DNA from: Chromohalobacter nigrandesensis | Lineage (GTDB): Bacteria; Pseudomonadota; Gammaproteobacteria; Pseudomonadales; Halomonadaceae | Assembly: GCF_023061285.1 (NCBI RefSeq) | Contig: NZ_JAKGAM010000011.1 | Coordinates: 1-64,000 of the forward strand | DNA length: 64,000 bases | Direction: 5' to 3' | Shown: piece by piece, positions 24,061 through 32,164 of the stretch | How the letters are laid out: each line of letters starts with the position of its first letter | Position numbering within the stretch: the stretch's first letter is position 1 | Program-made: the position numbers and the translations under genes | The notes under the pieces: generated by a model | Databases searched by the model: none | Told to the model about the DNA's origin: nothing | The model's input: the letters and a program-made list of their open reading frames with translations, nothing else

Positions 24061-24124
24061 CCCAATGGTCGAGCCGGCGTTTTATTGCCATGATAAGCGA
24101 TGATCATCGACCGGGAGATTCAGC

Positions 24125-24739
24125 ATGGCGTCATGGCCCGATTCGTCACAAAGCGACACCTCAAAGCCATCTGCTGAACGCCAGCGCCGCCTGGCGGCAG
24201 TGCGTCCGCGTCTGCTTGCCTTCGCGCGTTTGCAGCTTCGCGATGCCTCTGAAGCGGATGACGTCGTCCAGGAGGCGCTGATTACCGCCGTCGAGAAAAA
24301 CGCTCGCTTCGAAGGAAAATCCGGCTACGAAACCTGGGTATTCGGCATTCTAAAAAACAAGATCCTGGATGCACTGCGAGCCCAGAAGCGCCATGGGAAA
24401 TGGCAACCCTGGTCCGACGACGGCGTCGAGGCAGCCATCGAGCAGCAATTTCAAAGTTCGGGAAGATGGACGGATGTTGCACGCCCCAGCAGTTGGGGCG
24501 ATCCTGAAAAAACGTTATTCAGCGAGCGCTTCTGGCAGGTATTCGATAGCTGCATGATTGCACTCCCCGATAACATCGCCAGGATTTTCACCATGCGTGA
24601 ACTCATGGGACTTTCTACACATCAGATATGCGAGGAAGCCGGAATCAAGGAAAATAACTGCTGGGTCATCCTTCATCGCGGCAGGCTTTTATTGAGAGCA
24701 TGTCTGGAGAAAGGATGGCTATCGGAGGCCAATAAATGA
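24125..24739 (+). CDS. ECF-type sigma-70 family factor
   Basis: The 204-residue protein has sigma region 2 (about 30-95, with DASEADDVVQEALITAVEK) and region 4 (about 140-195, LPDNIARIFTMRELMGLST and the recognition helix). No region 1 or 3 is present, so it is an ECF factor. GGGAGATTCAGC precedes the ATG. The next gene, overlapping by 4 nt, encodes a zf-HC2 protein, the usual anti-sigma partner. A matching upstream element before the AhpD-like gene suggests a target. Confidence 0.88.
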   Translation: MASWPDSSQSDTSKPSAERQRRLAAVRPRLLAFARLQLRDASEADDVVQEALITAVEKNARFEGKSGYETWVFGILKNKILDALRAQKRHGKWQPWSDDGVEAAIEQQFQSSGRWTDVARPSSWGDPEKTLFSERFWQVFDSCMIALPDNIARIFTMRELMGLSTHQICEEAGIKENNCWVILHRGRLLLRACLEKGWLSEANK

Positions 24740-24954
24740 GAATGGTGATGTGTCGCGAAGCCACGCGTCTCATGTCGAAGAATCTTGATGCACCGCTTGG
24801 CTTTCAGGAACGAATGTCGTTGAAATTTCATCTGGCCATGTGCGGTGCCTGCAGGAAATGTAACCAACAATTCCAGTTGATTCATGATGCAGGAAAAGCA
24901 TTCGAAGCAAAGGAATCGTCACCGCCATTCGACACGGACGATCAGACGACATGA
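24736..24954 (+). CDS. Small zf-HC2 anti-sigma factor
   Basis: The 72-residue product has a Cys6...His32-x3-Cys36-x2-Cys39 zinc-finger pattern (HLAMCGAC) typical of ZAS anti-sigma factors. There is no transmembrane helix, so it would act in the cytosol, perhaps sensing redox or metal through the zinc site. Starts and stops overlap both neighbours by 4 nt. Confidence 0.82.
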   Translation: MRMVMCREATRLMSKNLDAPLGFQERMSLKFHLAMCGACRKCNQQFQLIHDAGKAFEAKESSPPFDTDDQTT

Positions 24955-25853
24955 CGCTGCATGAAAGCGATGACATGCTTGCCGGTGATCCTCTGACGGC
25001 ATTATTGCAGCCCGTTTTCATGGGTAGTGATTTCCACCATGCCGCCAAGCAATGCGGCGACTGGTTTCTGTCTCACGAACATGCGATAGCCCCGAGCTTC
25101 CACCTGGTCACCGAAGGCCGATGCCGACTCACCTGGCACGATGGAGGTGAAGAAAGCCTGCAGGAAGGAGACCTCGTATTCTTTCCCGGCGATACGCCGC
25201 ATCGTCTTGCGCCAGAGTACGTATCTGGCTCCGAGTCGCAGCAAATAGTCTCGCTGAGTAGCACGACGACCGGTGTCGGATTGATCTGCGGACATTTCCG
25301 CTTTCTGCACGATGTGCCGCCGGCCTGGTTCAATGTACTACCGCGTAGCGTGATCATTTCTCGGCAAGCGCGTGGATGTGCCTTCGACAATGTTGTCGAA
25401 GCACTCGCCGAGGAGATGTCCGAGACGCAAGCAATTGGCCATGCATTGACCACGAACGCCCTGGCCAATGTGCTATTGACCCTGATTCTTCGGCATTGCC
25501 TGGAAACGGCATTGCTGGAAACACGCACCTTGAGGGCGTATCTGGATCCGCCGGTGAGAAAAGCCCTCAAGCGATTGCATGAAGCGCCGCAGCGTGACTG
25601 GACGCTTCAAGAACTGGCACATGAGGTAGGGCTCTCCCGTTCGAGCTTCAGCGAACGCTTTCACCACATCGTGGGCACGACTGTTGCTCGTTACCAGGGG
25701 CAATTACGCATGATGCTGGCCGACCAGGCCCTTGCCAATGGTGAGAGCATCGTCGGCGCCATGTTGGCCAGCGGTTATCGCTCGGAATCCACTTTCCGCA
25801 AGGCCTATAAAAGAATCAGAGGCATACCGCCGGCACGGATCAAGACGCTGTAA
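24951..25853 (+). CDS. AraC-family regulator with cupin sensor domain
   Basis: The 300-residue protein has an N-terminal cupin_6-like domain (about 10-185; EGDLVFFPGDTPHRL) and a C-terminal AraC double HTH (about 200-300; WTLQELAHEVGLSRSSFSERF and MLASGYRSESTFRKAYKR). Its start overlaps the anti-sigma stop by 4 nt, so it is co-expressed with the sigma unit. Target unknown. Confidence 0.86.
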   Translation: MTLHESDDMLAGDPLTALLQPVFMGSDFHHAAKQCGDWFLSHEHAIAPSFHLVTEGRCRLTWHDGGEESLQEGDLVFFPGDTPHRLAPEYVSGSESQQIVSLSSTTTGVGLICGHFRFLHDVPPAWFNVLPRSVIISRQARGCAFDNVVEALAEEMSETQAIGHALTTNALANVLLTLILRHCLETALLETRTLRAYLDPPVRKALKRLHEAPQRDWTLQELAHEVGLSRSSFSERFHHIVGTTVARYQGQLRMMLADQALANGESIVGAMLASGYRSESTFRKAYKRIRGIPPARIKTL

Positions 25854-25867
25854 CATACTGCCTTACG

Positions 25868-26539
25868 TCACATCGGGGATACGTCCGCGATCAATTGCCG
25901 ACTCAACCCAGTGAGTGAGTCGTCTTGCCAATCGGGCTGAAACAGTTGCGGGTCGATGACCTTTCCGGGACGCGCGATGAAACCTGTCTTGCAGCCCGCG
26001 CTGGCGGCACCGATCAGATCCCACCCATGGGCTGCAATCATGACCAGTTCGCGAGTCGACACTTGCCAGTGGTCAGCGACGTATTGATAGGCGGGCTGGC
26101 CCGGCTTGTAGGAGGCTATCGAGTCGATACTGAGAATGACGTCGAAGGCCGCGTCAAGCTCGGCATGCGCCAACTGATGCTGCACTGCCTTGAGAGTGCC
26201 GTTGGTCAGTGCCGTCAGCCGATATCCCTTGGCACGTAGCTCGGCAAGAGCAGGCGCGACATCGGGATGCGCCGGGAGCGTCGTCAGCATGTCGATAAGT
26301 TGCCCTTGACGGGCTTCGCTTATCTCGACGCCATGTCGCCAACCAGTCTGACGCAAGGCACTCTTGGCCAATTGCCCAAAGGGGTGGTAGCGGCCCGCCA
26401 GCGTTGCCGTCATCCAGGTCTCCTCCAGGGTCAGAAACCACTCGACGCGCACCGCTGCCTCCCCAAAGACCTCTTCGAAAAACGGTGCCAGCGCAGCCGT
26501 ATCGAGCAAGGTCTCATTGACATCGAATACTAAGATCAT
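25868..26539 (-). CDS. Haloacid dehalogenase type II (HAD hydrolase)
   Basis: The 223-residue HAD protein has nucleophile Asp6 in FDVNETLLD, motif II in LTALTNGT, motif III Lys in SYKPGQPAY and an acidic/His loop AAHGWDLIGAASAG. It fits type II L-2-haloacid dehalogenases. The ATG at 26539 follows AAGGA; the longer frame adds residues before the first strand without need. Transcription converges on the AraC gene. Substrate may be a haloacid or another small acid. Confidence 0.85.
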   Translation of the reverse strand: MILVFDVNETLLDTAALAPFFEEVFGEAAVRVEWFLTLEETWMTATLAGRYHPFGQLAKSALRQTGWRHGVEISEARQGQLIDMLTTLPAHPDVAPALAELRAKGYRLTALTNGTLKAVQHQLAHAELDAAFDVILSIDSIASYKPGQPAYQYVADHWQVSTRELVMIAAHGWDLIGAASAGCKTGFIARPGKVIDPQLFQPDWQDDSLTGLSRQLIADVSPM

Positions 26540-26625
26540 AGGAATTCCTTTCTGAACTATTGATTGAGTACTTTCCACTCAAGCATTTCCAGGCGTACCA
26601 GACAGCCACTTTTTCCTGATTTTGT

Positions 26626-26651
26626 ACGCTGCGACATAAAATAGAGACGTT
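26626..26651 (+). promoter_or_regulatory. Second copy of the sigma-factor-type upstream element
   Basis: ACGCTGCGACATAAAATAGA matches the block before the ECF sigma gene with two substitutions over 20 bp. It lies about 72-97 bp before the AhpD-like start. The following GTTGAGCGGCGGTTTT also resembles the sigma upstream region. Confidence 0.5.
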
Positions 26652-26722
26652 GAGCGGCGGTTTTCAGGTTGTTTGCCTACTAGGCTAAGAGATGTAAACG
26701 CTGACCACAGAAGGAGAAGCTC

Positions 26723-27280
26723 ATGACAGAATTCACCTTGCATACGGTCGACAGCGCGCCCCAGGAAGCCAAGGCGCGCCTCGAAGGGGCACAGCAGAAG
26801 ATGGGGTTCTTGCCCAATCTGTTCGCCAAGATGGCCGAGGCACCGGCGCTGTTGGAAGCCTATCAGACGCTCGACGAGATCTACTCGCGGACCAGCCTTA
26901 CCCCGGCACAGCAGCAGGTGGCGCTGCTCGCCATCAGCTCAGTCAACGGATGTAAGTTCTGTGTAGCGGCGCATACCGGAGGCGCACAGGCCGCCAAGGT
27001 ACCCGAAGGTGACATCGAGAAACTTCGTGAGCTCCAGAACCCCGACGATCCCAAGCTCAATGCCGTGGCACGCTTCGCCAAGCACCTCGTCCAAGCGCGC
27101 GGCTGGGCGAAGGACGACGAAGTCAAGGCCTTCCTGGAAGCCGGTTTCGAGAAGCAGCAGTTACTCGAACTAGTGATCGCCGTCAGCCTCAAGACGCTGT
27201 CCAACTACACCAACCATATCGCCGGTACACCACTCAACGAGGAACTCAAGTCTCTCGAGTGGCAGGATCCGCGTGATTGA
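26723..27280 (+). CDS. AhpD-like / carboxymuconolactone decarboxylase-family protein
   Basis: The 185-residue all-helical protein carries C77-KF-C80 and His84, the redox-active centre of AhpD-like peroxidase proteins. YciW/PA-type relatives reduce peroxides. AAGGAGAAGC precedes the ATG. It shares an upstream element with the ECF sigma gene, so it may be a sigma target, fitting an oxidative-stress role. Confidence 0.87.
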   Translation: MTEFTLHTVDSAPQEAKARLEGAQQKMGFLPNLFAKMAEAPALLEAYQTLDEIYSRTSLTPAQQQVALLAISSVNGCKFCVAAHTGGAQAAKVPEGDIEKLRELQNPDDPKLNAVARFAKHLVQARGWAKDDEVKAFLEAGFEKQQLLELVIAVSLKTLSNYTNHIAGTPLNEELKSLEWQDPRD

Positions 27281-27320
27281 TGTGAGCGCAGAACGTTAGA
27301 TGCACCGTGCGAGCGTAGTG

Positions 27321-27354
27321 GGCGATATGCCGGTTTCGGTATATCGCCTTTTTT
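27321..27354 (+). terminator. Rho-independent terminator after AhpD-like gene
   Basis: GGCGATATGCCG pairs with CGGTATATCGCC (one G-T pair) around a GTTT loop, followed by six T. It lies 41 bp after the stop codon. Confidence 0.92.
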
Positions 27355-27546
27355 CATGGTCGCGATGGTAGTGACGTGTAAGGATCACACTACAATCTCG
27401 ACTCATTAAGCGATCGTTTGGCATTCGGCCATGACATCTGGATGCACGAAGGCAACAACCTGCCAGGCCACCTGCTGTCAGGTCCGACTAACAAGCCACT
27501 TACTACGTCAATGTCCGCTGACCAACGTGGATAAAAGGGGGACGGT

Positions 27547-29727
27547 TTGAAACATTACCGCATACTGATTCTGGCTGTCGTCCTGGTGGCGATCGTGGCG
27601 TTCTTCGTGGGCGGCGTTGACGATTACCTGACGCTCGAGTCCATCAAGGCGCTGCAAACACGGTTCGATCAATGGTTCGCGGCGTCTCCCTGGCTGGTCG
27701 CTGGCGGCTTTTTTCTCATCTATGTGCTAATCGCCGCCCTCTCGCTGCCCGGCGCGACATTGCTGACCTTGCTCGGCGGCGCGTTATTCGGGCTGGGCTG
27801 GGGATTCTTGATCATCTCCTTCGCGAGCAGCATTGGCGCTACGCTGGCCTTTCTCGTCTCCCGCATCTTGTTCAGGTCCGCAGTAGAGCATCGCTTTGCT
27901 CGATATCTGGACACGATCAATAAGGGCATTGAGCGTGACGGCGCCTTGTATCTGTTCAGTCTGCGACTGGTGCCGCTTTTCCCGTTTTTCGTCATTAACC
28001 TGGTGATGGGACTGACTCGGCTGCGTACCTGGGTGTTCTATATTGCCAGCCAGATCGGCATGATTCCCGGCACGCTGGTCTATGTGAACGCCGGCCAGCA
28101 GCTCGGCGAGCTGCAGTCGCTGGGTGGCGTCGTCTCACCGTCGTTGCTGCTGTCCTTCGCCCTTTTGGGAGTCTTTCCGCTAATCGCGCGCTGGGTCGTC
28201 GACTGGCTGCAGCGCCGCAAGCGCTACCGGGGATACGCCAAACCCCGGCACTTCGATTACGACATCCTGGTGGTCGGCGGCGGCTCGGCGGGCCTGGTTA
28301 CCAGTTACATCGCCAGCGCGGTACGCGCCCGGGTCGCGCTCGTCGAGAGTGGCGCCATGGGCGGCGACTGCCTCAATACCGGCTGCGTGCCCTCAAAGGC
28401 GCTGATTCGCGCCGCACGCGCCGCCCAGAATATTCGCGACGCCGAGCACCTAGGCGTGCATGCCGGGGAACCGCGTGTCGACTTCGGCGCGGTCATGGGC
28501 CATGTACGGCGTGTCATCGAGGAGGTGGCACCCCACGACAGCGAGGAGCGTTATACCGGCCTGGGCGTCGACGTTCAACGCGGCACGGCACGGCTGATAT
28601 CTCCCTGGGCCGTCGAAGTCGACGGCAAGCAACTCACGGCCCGGCATATCGTCATCGCCACCGGCGCCACACCCAAGGTACCGTCGATCCCCGGCATCGA
28701 GCAGATCGACGTACTGACCTCCGAAAACCTATGGACGTTGACCGAGCAACCGCAGCGCCTGGTGATACTGGGCGGCGGCGCTATCGGTTGCGAGCTCGGC
28801 CAGAGTTTCGCCCGCCTGGGCAGCCAGGTGACGCTGGTCGAGGGCGCCGGGCAATTGCTGGGGCGCGAGGATGACGAAGTCGGCGATCTCGTCACCCACC
28901 GACTCGTCGCCGAAGGCGTCGACGTCATGACAAGCACAAAGGCGATCGCAGTGAGCGTCGAGGACGGCGAAAAACATCTCCTCGTCGAGAAGACCGGCGG
29001 TGGGCAAACACACATTCCCTTCGACCGCCTGTTGGTCAGCGTCGGGCGCCAGGCCAACGTCACAGGGCTCGGACTGGAAGAACTGGGGGTGGAAACCCGC
29101 GACAACGGCACCCTGGAAGTCAACGAGCAGCTCCAAACCAAGCTACCCAATATCTGGGCCTGCGGCGATGTCGTCGGTCCCTATCAATTGACACACGCCG
29201 CCGCACATCAGGCCTGGCACGCTGCCGTCAACGCACTGTTCGGCGAGTTCAAGCGCTTCAAGGTCGACTACCGCATCATGCCCGCGGTGACGTACCTGCA
29301 GCCCGAAGTGGCGCGGGTGGGGCTCAATGAGCGCGAGGCCACCGCCCAGGGCATCGCCTATGAGGTGACCCGTTATGAGATGGCCGAAAGCGATCGGGCG
29401 ATCGCCGAGCGCGCCACTGCCGGCTTCGTCAAGATTCTCACCGTGCCGGGCAAGGATCGTATCCTGGGCGCAACCCTGGTCGGCGAGAACGCCGGCGAAT
29501 GGCTGGCGGAGTTGACGCTGGCGATGAAACACAATATCGGGCTCAACAAACTGCTGGGGACGATTCATCCCTATCCGACACTCTCGGAAGCCACCAAGGG
29601 TGCCGCCGGCGCCTGGAAAAACGCCCATAAGCCCGAGCGGGTGCTCGACTGGTTAGGGCGTTATTTTCGTTGGCGGCGTGGAGAGCGTCGCCGGGATCGC
29701 CATGGCGCCCATTCATCGCGCTCGTGA
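27547..29727 (+). CDS. VTT membrane domain fused to FAD-NAD(P) disulfide oxidoreductase
   Basis: The 726-residue protein has an N-terminal TVP38/TMEM64 (VTT/SNARE-associated) membrane domain (about 1-225, LSLPGATLLTLLGGALFG) and a mercuric-reductase/lipoamide-dehydrogenase-like flavoprotein (about 237-700) with VVGGGSAGL, redox GGDCLNTGCVPSK, NAD-site ILGGGAIGCELGQ and C-terminal HPYPTLSE. The start is a TTG preceded by AGGGGG; no in-frame ATG lies near. The fusion tethers a disulfide reductase to the inner membrane, perhaps to pass electrons across it. Fused forms are known in proteobacteria; substrate unknown. Confidence 0.85.
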   Translation: MKHYRILILAVVLVAIVAFFVGGVDDYLTLESIKALQTRFDQWFAASPWLVAGGFFLIYVLIAALSLPGATLLTLLGGALFGLGWGFLIISFASSIGATLAFLVSRILFRSAVEHRFARYLDTINKGIERDGALYLFSLRLVPLFPFFVINLVMGLTRLRTWVFYIASQIGMIPGTLVYVNAGQQLGELQSLGGVVSPSLLLSFALLGVFPLIARWVVDWLQRRKRYRGYAKPRHFDYDILVVGGGSAGLVTSYIASAVRARVALVESGAMGGDCLNTGCVPSKALIRAARAAQNIRDAEHLGVHAGEPRVDFGAVMGHVRRVIEEVAPHDSEERYTGLGVDVQRGTARLISPWAVEVDGKQLTARHIVIATGATPKVPSIPGIEQIDVLTSENLWTLTEQPQRLVILGGGAIGCELGQSFARLGSQVTLVEGAGQLLGREDDEVGDLVTHRLVAEGVDVMTSTKAIAVSVEDGEKHLLVEKTGGGQTHIPFDRLLVSVGRQANVTGLGLEELGVETRDNGTLEVNEQLQTKLPNIWACGDVVGPYQLTHAAAHQAWHAAVNALFGEFKRFKVDYRIMPAVTYLQPEVARVGLNEREATAQGIAYEVTRYEMAESDRAIAERATAGFVKILTVPGKDRILGATLVGENAGEWLAELTLAMKHNIGLNKLLGTIHPYPTLSEATKGAAGAWKNAHKPERVLDWLGRYFRWRRGERRRDRHGAHSSRS

Positions 29728-30030
29728 TCGTCAGAGAGGAGAGACAATGCTGGACAGTCTTGCCAACCGGCCTGGAAACGCCCCTGAGAATGATGGCCCA
29801 AGGCGTGATTTCGATGGAGCTAAGACCGGATCAGTAATGGCCTGATGGAAGGGACTGAAAGCTAGTCTCTCGACATTCTGGGCGGTTCATTTTCGGATCA
29901 TCAACTCGGACTACGATAGGCACCGTGAATAGAAGTGTTCCTCACCGTTGGTGAGAGATGAAAGATGCAAGGCCAAGCCGGCCATCGCTCGATTCTTCAT
30001 CGATAATTTCCACGTTAGGATTGAACGGTC
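29728..30030 (+). other. 303-bp spacer with possible decayed small gene
   Basis: A 32-codon frame starts at ATG 29748 with an excellent AGAGGAGAGACA ribosome site and ends at 29846. One frame over, LETPLRMMAQGVISMEL reads like real protein, suggesting a frameshifted remnant. A small hairpin CTCACC-GTT-GGTGAG lies at 29941-29955. No intact gene was recognised. Confidence 0.35.
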
Positions 30031-31362
30031 ATGCCTTTATCGAAATCCGTGTTTTTTTCCGCTTCGTTGATATTGCCGAGTTTTCTGGCGCATGCTGCGA
30101 ATGCAGATCAGCTCCCCGTGCAGGTGCAGTTCCCGCCGCTGACCATGCAGGAAGCGCCTAGAGGTGGCGCTCATCCCGTTGGTGGACCGGCCCATATCTT
30201 CATCGACAACGCCAACGCGCTGCTCGGCGCTCTGGATCTGGAGCTTGTCTATCACGTGACCGACAAGGTCCCAGACTCTGATCGCGAGACCGTCCAACCC
30301 AAGCTAGTCTCGATTCCCGAGGATTTCGCCAACCTGTACGAGGCAGTTGCGGCGGGTCCTGATGCCGGCGGTCTGGCCGCCGCAATCGGTCTGCCTATTT
30401 CCAACGGCCTCGAATCCGGTCAGCTCCTCGTTGCTGGTATGCCTTTTGGCCTTCATCCATCGGAGTTTGCCTCCTGGCTGATCAGCGGTGGTGGCCTGGA
30501 ACTGGAGCAGGATATCTACAATGAGGCTTTCGATAACAATCTCGTTGTCGTGCCCATCGCCCTCACCTCGGGGCAGGAAGCGGGCTTCTTCCCCGAGCCG
30601 CTACCCACCAGCATGACCGAAATGTGTCAGCAGCCTTGGCTTGCGCGCTGGCCGGCGCCTGCCTCTGCCATCTGGCAGCAGGCCTGTCAGACGGCAGGAG
30701 TAGAAACGACGAACATTGGCGCTGAAACGCTCTGCGCGGACCCATCAGCGGCCTGTCCTTCGGAGGGCAATCCTGTCAAGCATGATATCAACACCCTGAC
30801 ATTTGGTGGCTTCCAGCCGGGTCGCCTGCCGCAGCAGCTGCGTCAGCTCGATCAGGTTGATGCCTACGAGCTGAATCTACCTTATACCGGCGTTCTGATG
30901 ATGAAGCGTGCGCTGGGCCTTGAGAACGAGTCCAACGATACCGTGGATCTTTCACCCATCATCGAAAAGGCACCTTATTTCTATCTTAACGCATGGCATC
31001 AGCCGCTTTCCTATATTGAGCTTCTGGTGAATCGTCAGGTATGGGACAACCTGAGTGAAGCGCAGCGCGTAGCGATCCGTACCAGCGGGCAGGCGTCAAT
31101 GCTGGAGACTCTCGCCGTGGGGCTGGAAGCTCAGGGCGAGGCGATCGAGATTTTGAAGCGCAACGGCGCTGAGGTGAATGAGTGGCCGGTCGAGCTGCTC
31201 AAACCTCTGCAGGAGGCCACAATGCCTTATCTTGAAGGCCGCGCCGAGGCCAATAGTGCCGAGGGCGATGATTCCTATCGCCGGATTCTTGATCACATGC
31301 ACAGCTATCAGGAAGAGCGTCAAATCTATTTTAACGCCGCAGACGCGCCACGAACCTTCTAA
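30031..31362 (+). CDS. TRAP-type (DctP-like) periplasmic binding protein, orphan
   Basis: The 443-residue protein starts with a signal peptide (cleavage near AHAANA) and matches DctP-type extracytoplasmic receptors, most clearly in the segment NAWHQPLSYIELLVNRQVWD and the following NLSEAQRVAIRTSG. No DctQ or DctM membrane genes follow; the next genes encode a response regulator and a sensor kinase. At 443 residues it is longer than usual (about 330), with a Cys-containing insert near 215-255. It may deliver ligand to the sensor kinase or serve a transporter encoded elsewhere. Confidence 0.8.
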   Translation: MPLSKSVFFSASLILPSFLAHAANADQLPVQVQFPPLTMQEAPRGGAHPVGGPAHIFIDNANALLGALDLELVYHVTDKVPDSDRETVQPKLVSIPEDFANLYEAVAAGPDAGGLAAAIGLPISNGLESGQLLVAGMPFGLHPSEFASWLISGGGLELEQDIYNEAFDNNLVVVPIALTSGQEAGFFPEPLPTSMTEMCQQPWLARWPAPASAIWQQACQTAGVETTNIGAETLCADPSAACPSEGNPVKHDINTLTFGGFQPGRLPQQLRQLDQVDAYELNLPYTGVLMMKRALGLENESNDTVDLSPIIEKAPYFYLNAWHQPLSYIELLVNRQVWDNLSEAQRVAIRTSGQASMLETLAVGLEAQGEAIEILKRNGAEVNEWPVELLKPLQEATMPYLEGRAEANSAEGDDSYRRILDHMHSYQEERQIYFNAADAPRTF

Positions 31363-31468
31363 TAGATACCCTGCCTATCGTTTGCCGGATAATTTCAGTT
31401 CGCGGACGACATCTCGGCTGTCACTATCGACGTGACAGGTTCTGGTGTAATGAATCGTGGGGAGAGGG

Positions 31469-32164
31469 ATGCGCGTACTACTCGTCGAGGACGACCCACC
31501 GGTGGCGGCCGGCGTCGAAGCGGGACTAGCGCTGAGCGACTTCGTCGTCGATATCGTGACCACGCTGGACGATGCACGCGGGGCGCTGGCCGCGATCGAC
31601 TACGATGCCGTGGTGCTCGATCGCCGTCTTCCCGATGGCGATGGTCTGACGCTGCTGCAACAGTGGCGTCGCGCTGGCGTTGCCACGCCGGTACTGATGC
31701 TGACGGCAAGAGATGCCGTTGCCAGTCGTGTCGAAGGGCTTCAGAGCGGAGCCGACGATTATCTGGTCAAACCTTTCGATCTGGATGAGTTGACGGCAAG
31801 GCTGCAGGCGCTGCTGCGCCGCAGCGCCGGCCAGGTCGACCACTTTCTTCGTCATGGGCGCCTGGCGCTGGACCCCGTGGCTCGCATTGCAACACTGGAT
31901 GGCGCGCCGGTAGTGCTGGTGCGCCGCGAGCTGATGCTGCTGGAGGCGCTGATTCGGGCGCGTGGGCGAATTTTAAGTGCCGATCAGCTCAAGGATCGTC
32001 TCTACAGCATCGATGATGAAATCGAGAGCAATGCCCTCAACGTGCATATCTATCAGTTGCGACGCAAGCTGGGGCGCGAGGCCATCGAGACCATCCGGGG
32101 CGTCGGCTACCGACTCGGCGCACTTCCCGTCGATGGGTCACATTCCGGTAGCACGCCCTCATGA
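31469..32164 (+). CDS. OmpR-family response regulator, TctD-like
   Basis: The 231-residue protein has a receiver domain with phosphoacceptor Asp51 in VVLDRRLPDGDG and Lys in VKPFDLDEL, followed by a winged-helix DNA-binding domain (about 125-222). The ATG at 31469 follows GGGGAGAGGG. The stop overlaps the kinase start as ATGA. Resembles TctD/QseB. Binding-protein gene upstream suggests it regulates uptake of an organic acid. Confidence 0.88.
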   Translation: MRVLLVEDDPPVAAGVEAGLALSDFVVDIVTTLDDARGALAAIDYDAVVLDRRLPDGDGLTLLQQWRRAGVATPVLMLTARDAVASRVEGLQSGADDYLVKPFDLDELTARLQALLRRSAGQVDHFLRHGRLALDPVARIATLDGAPVVLVRRELMLLEALIRARGRILSADQLKDRLYSIDDEIESNALNVHIYQLRRKLGREAIETIRGVGYRLGALPVDGSHSGSTPS

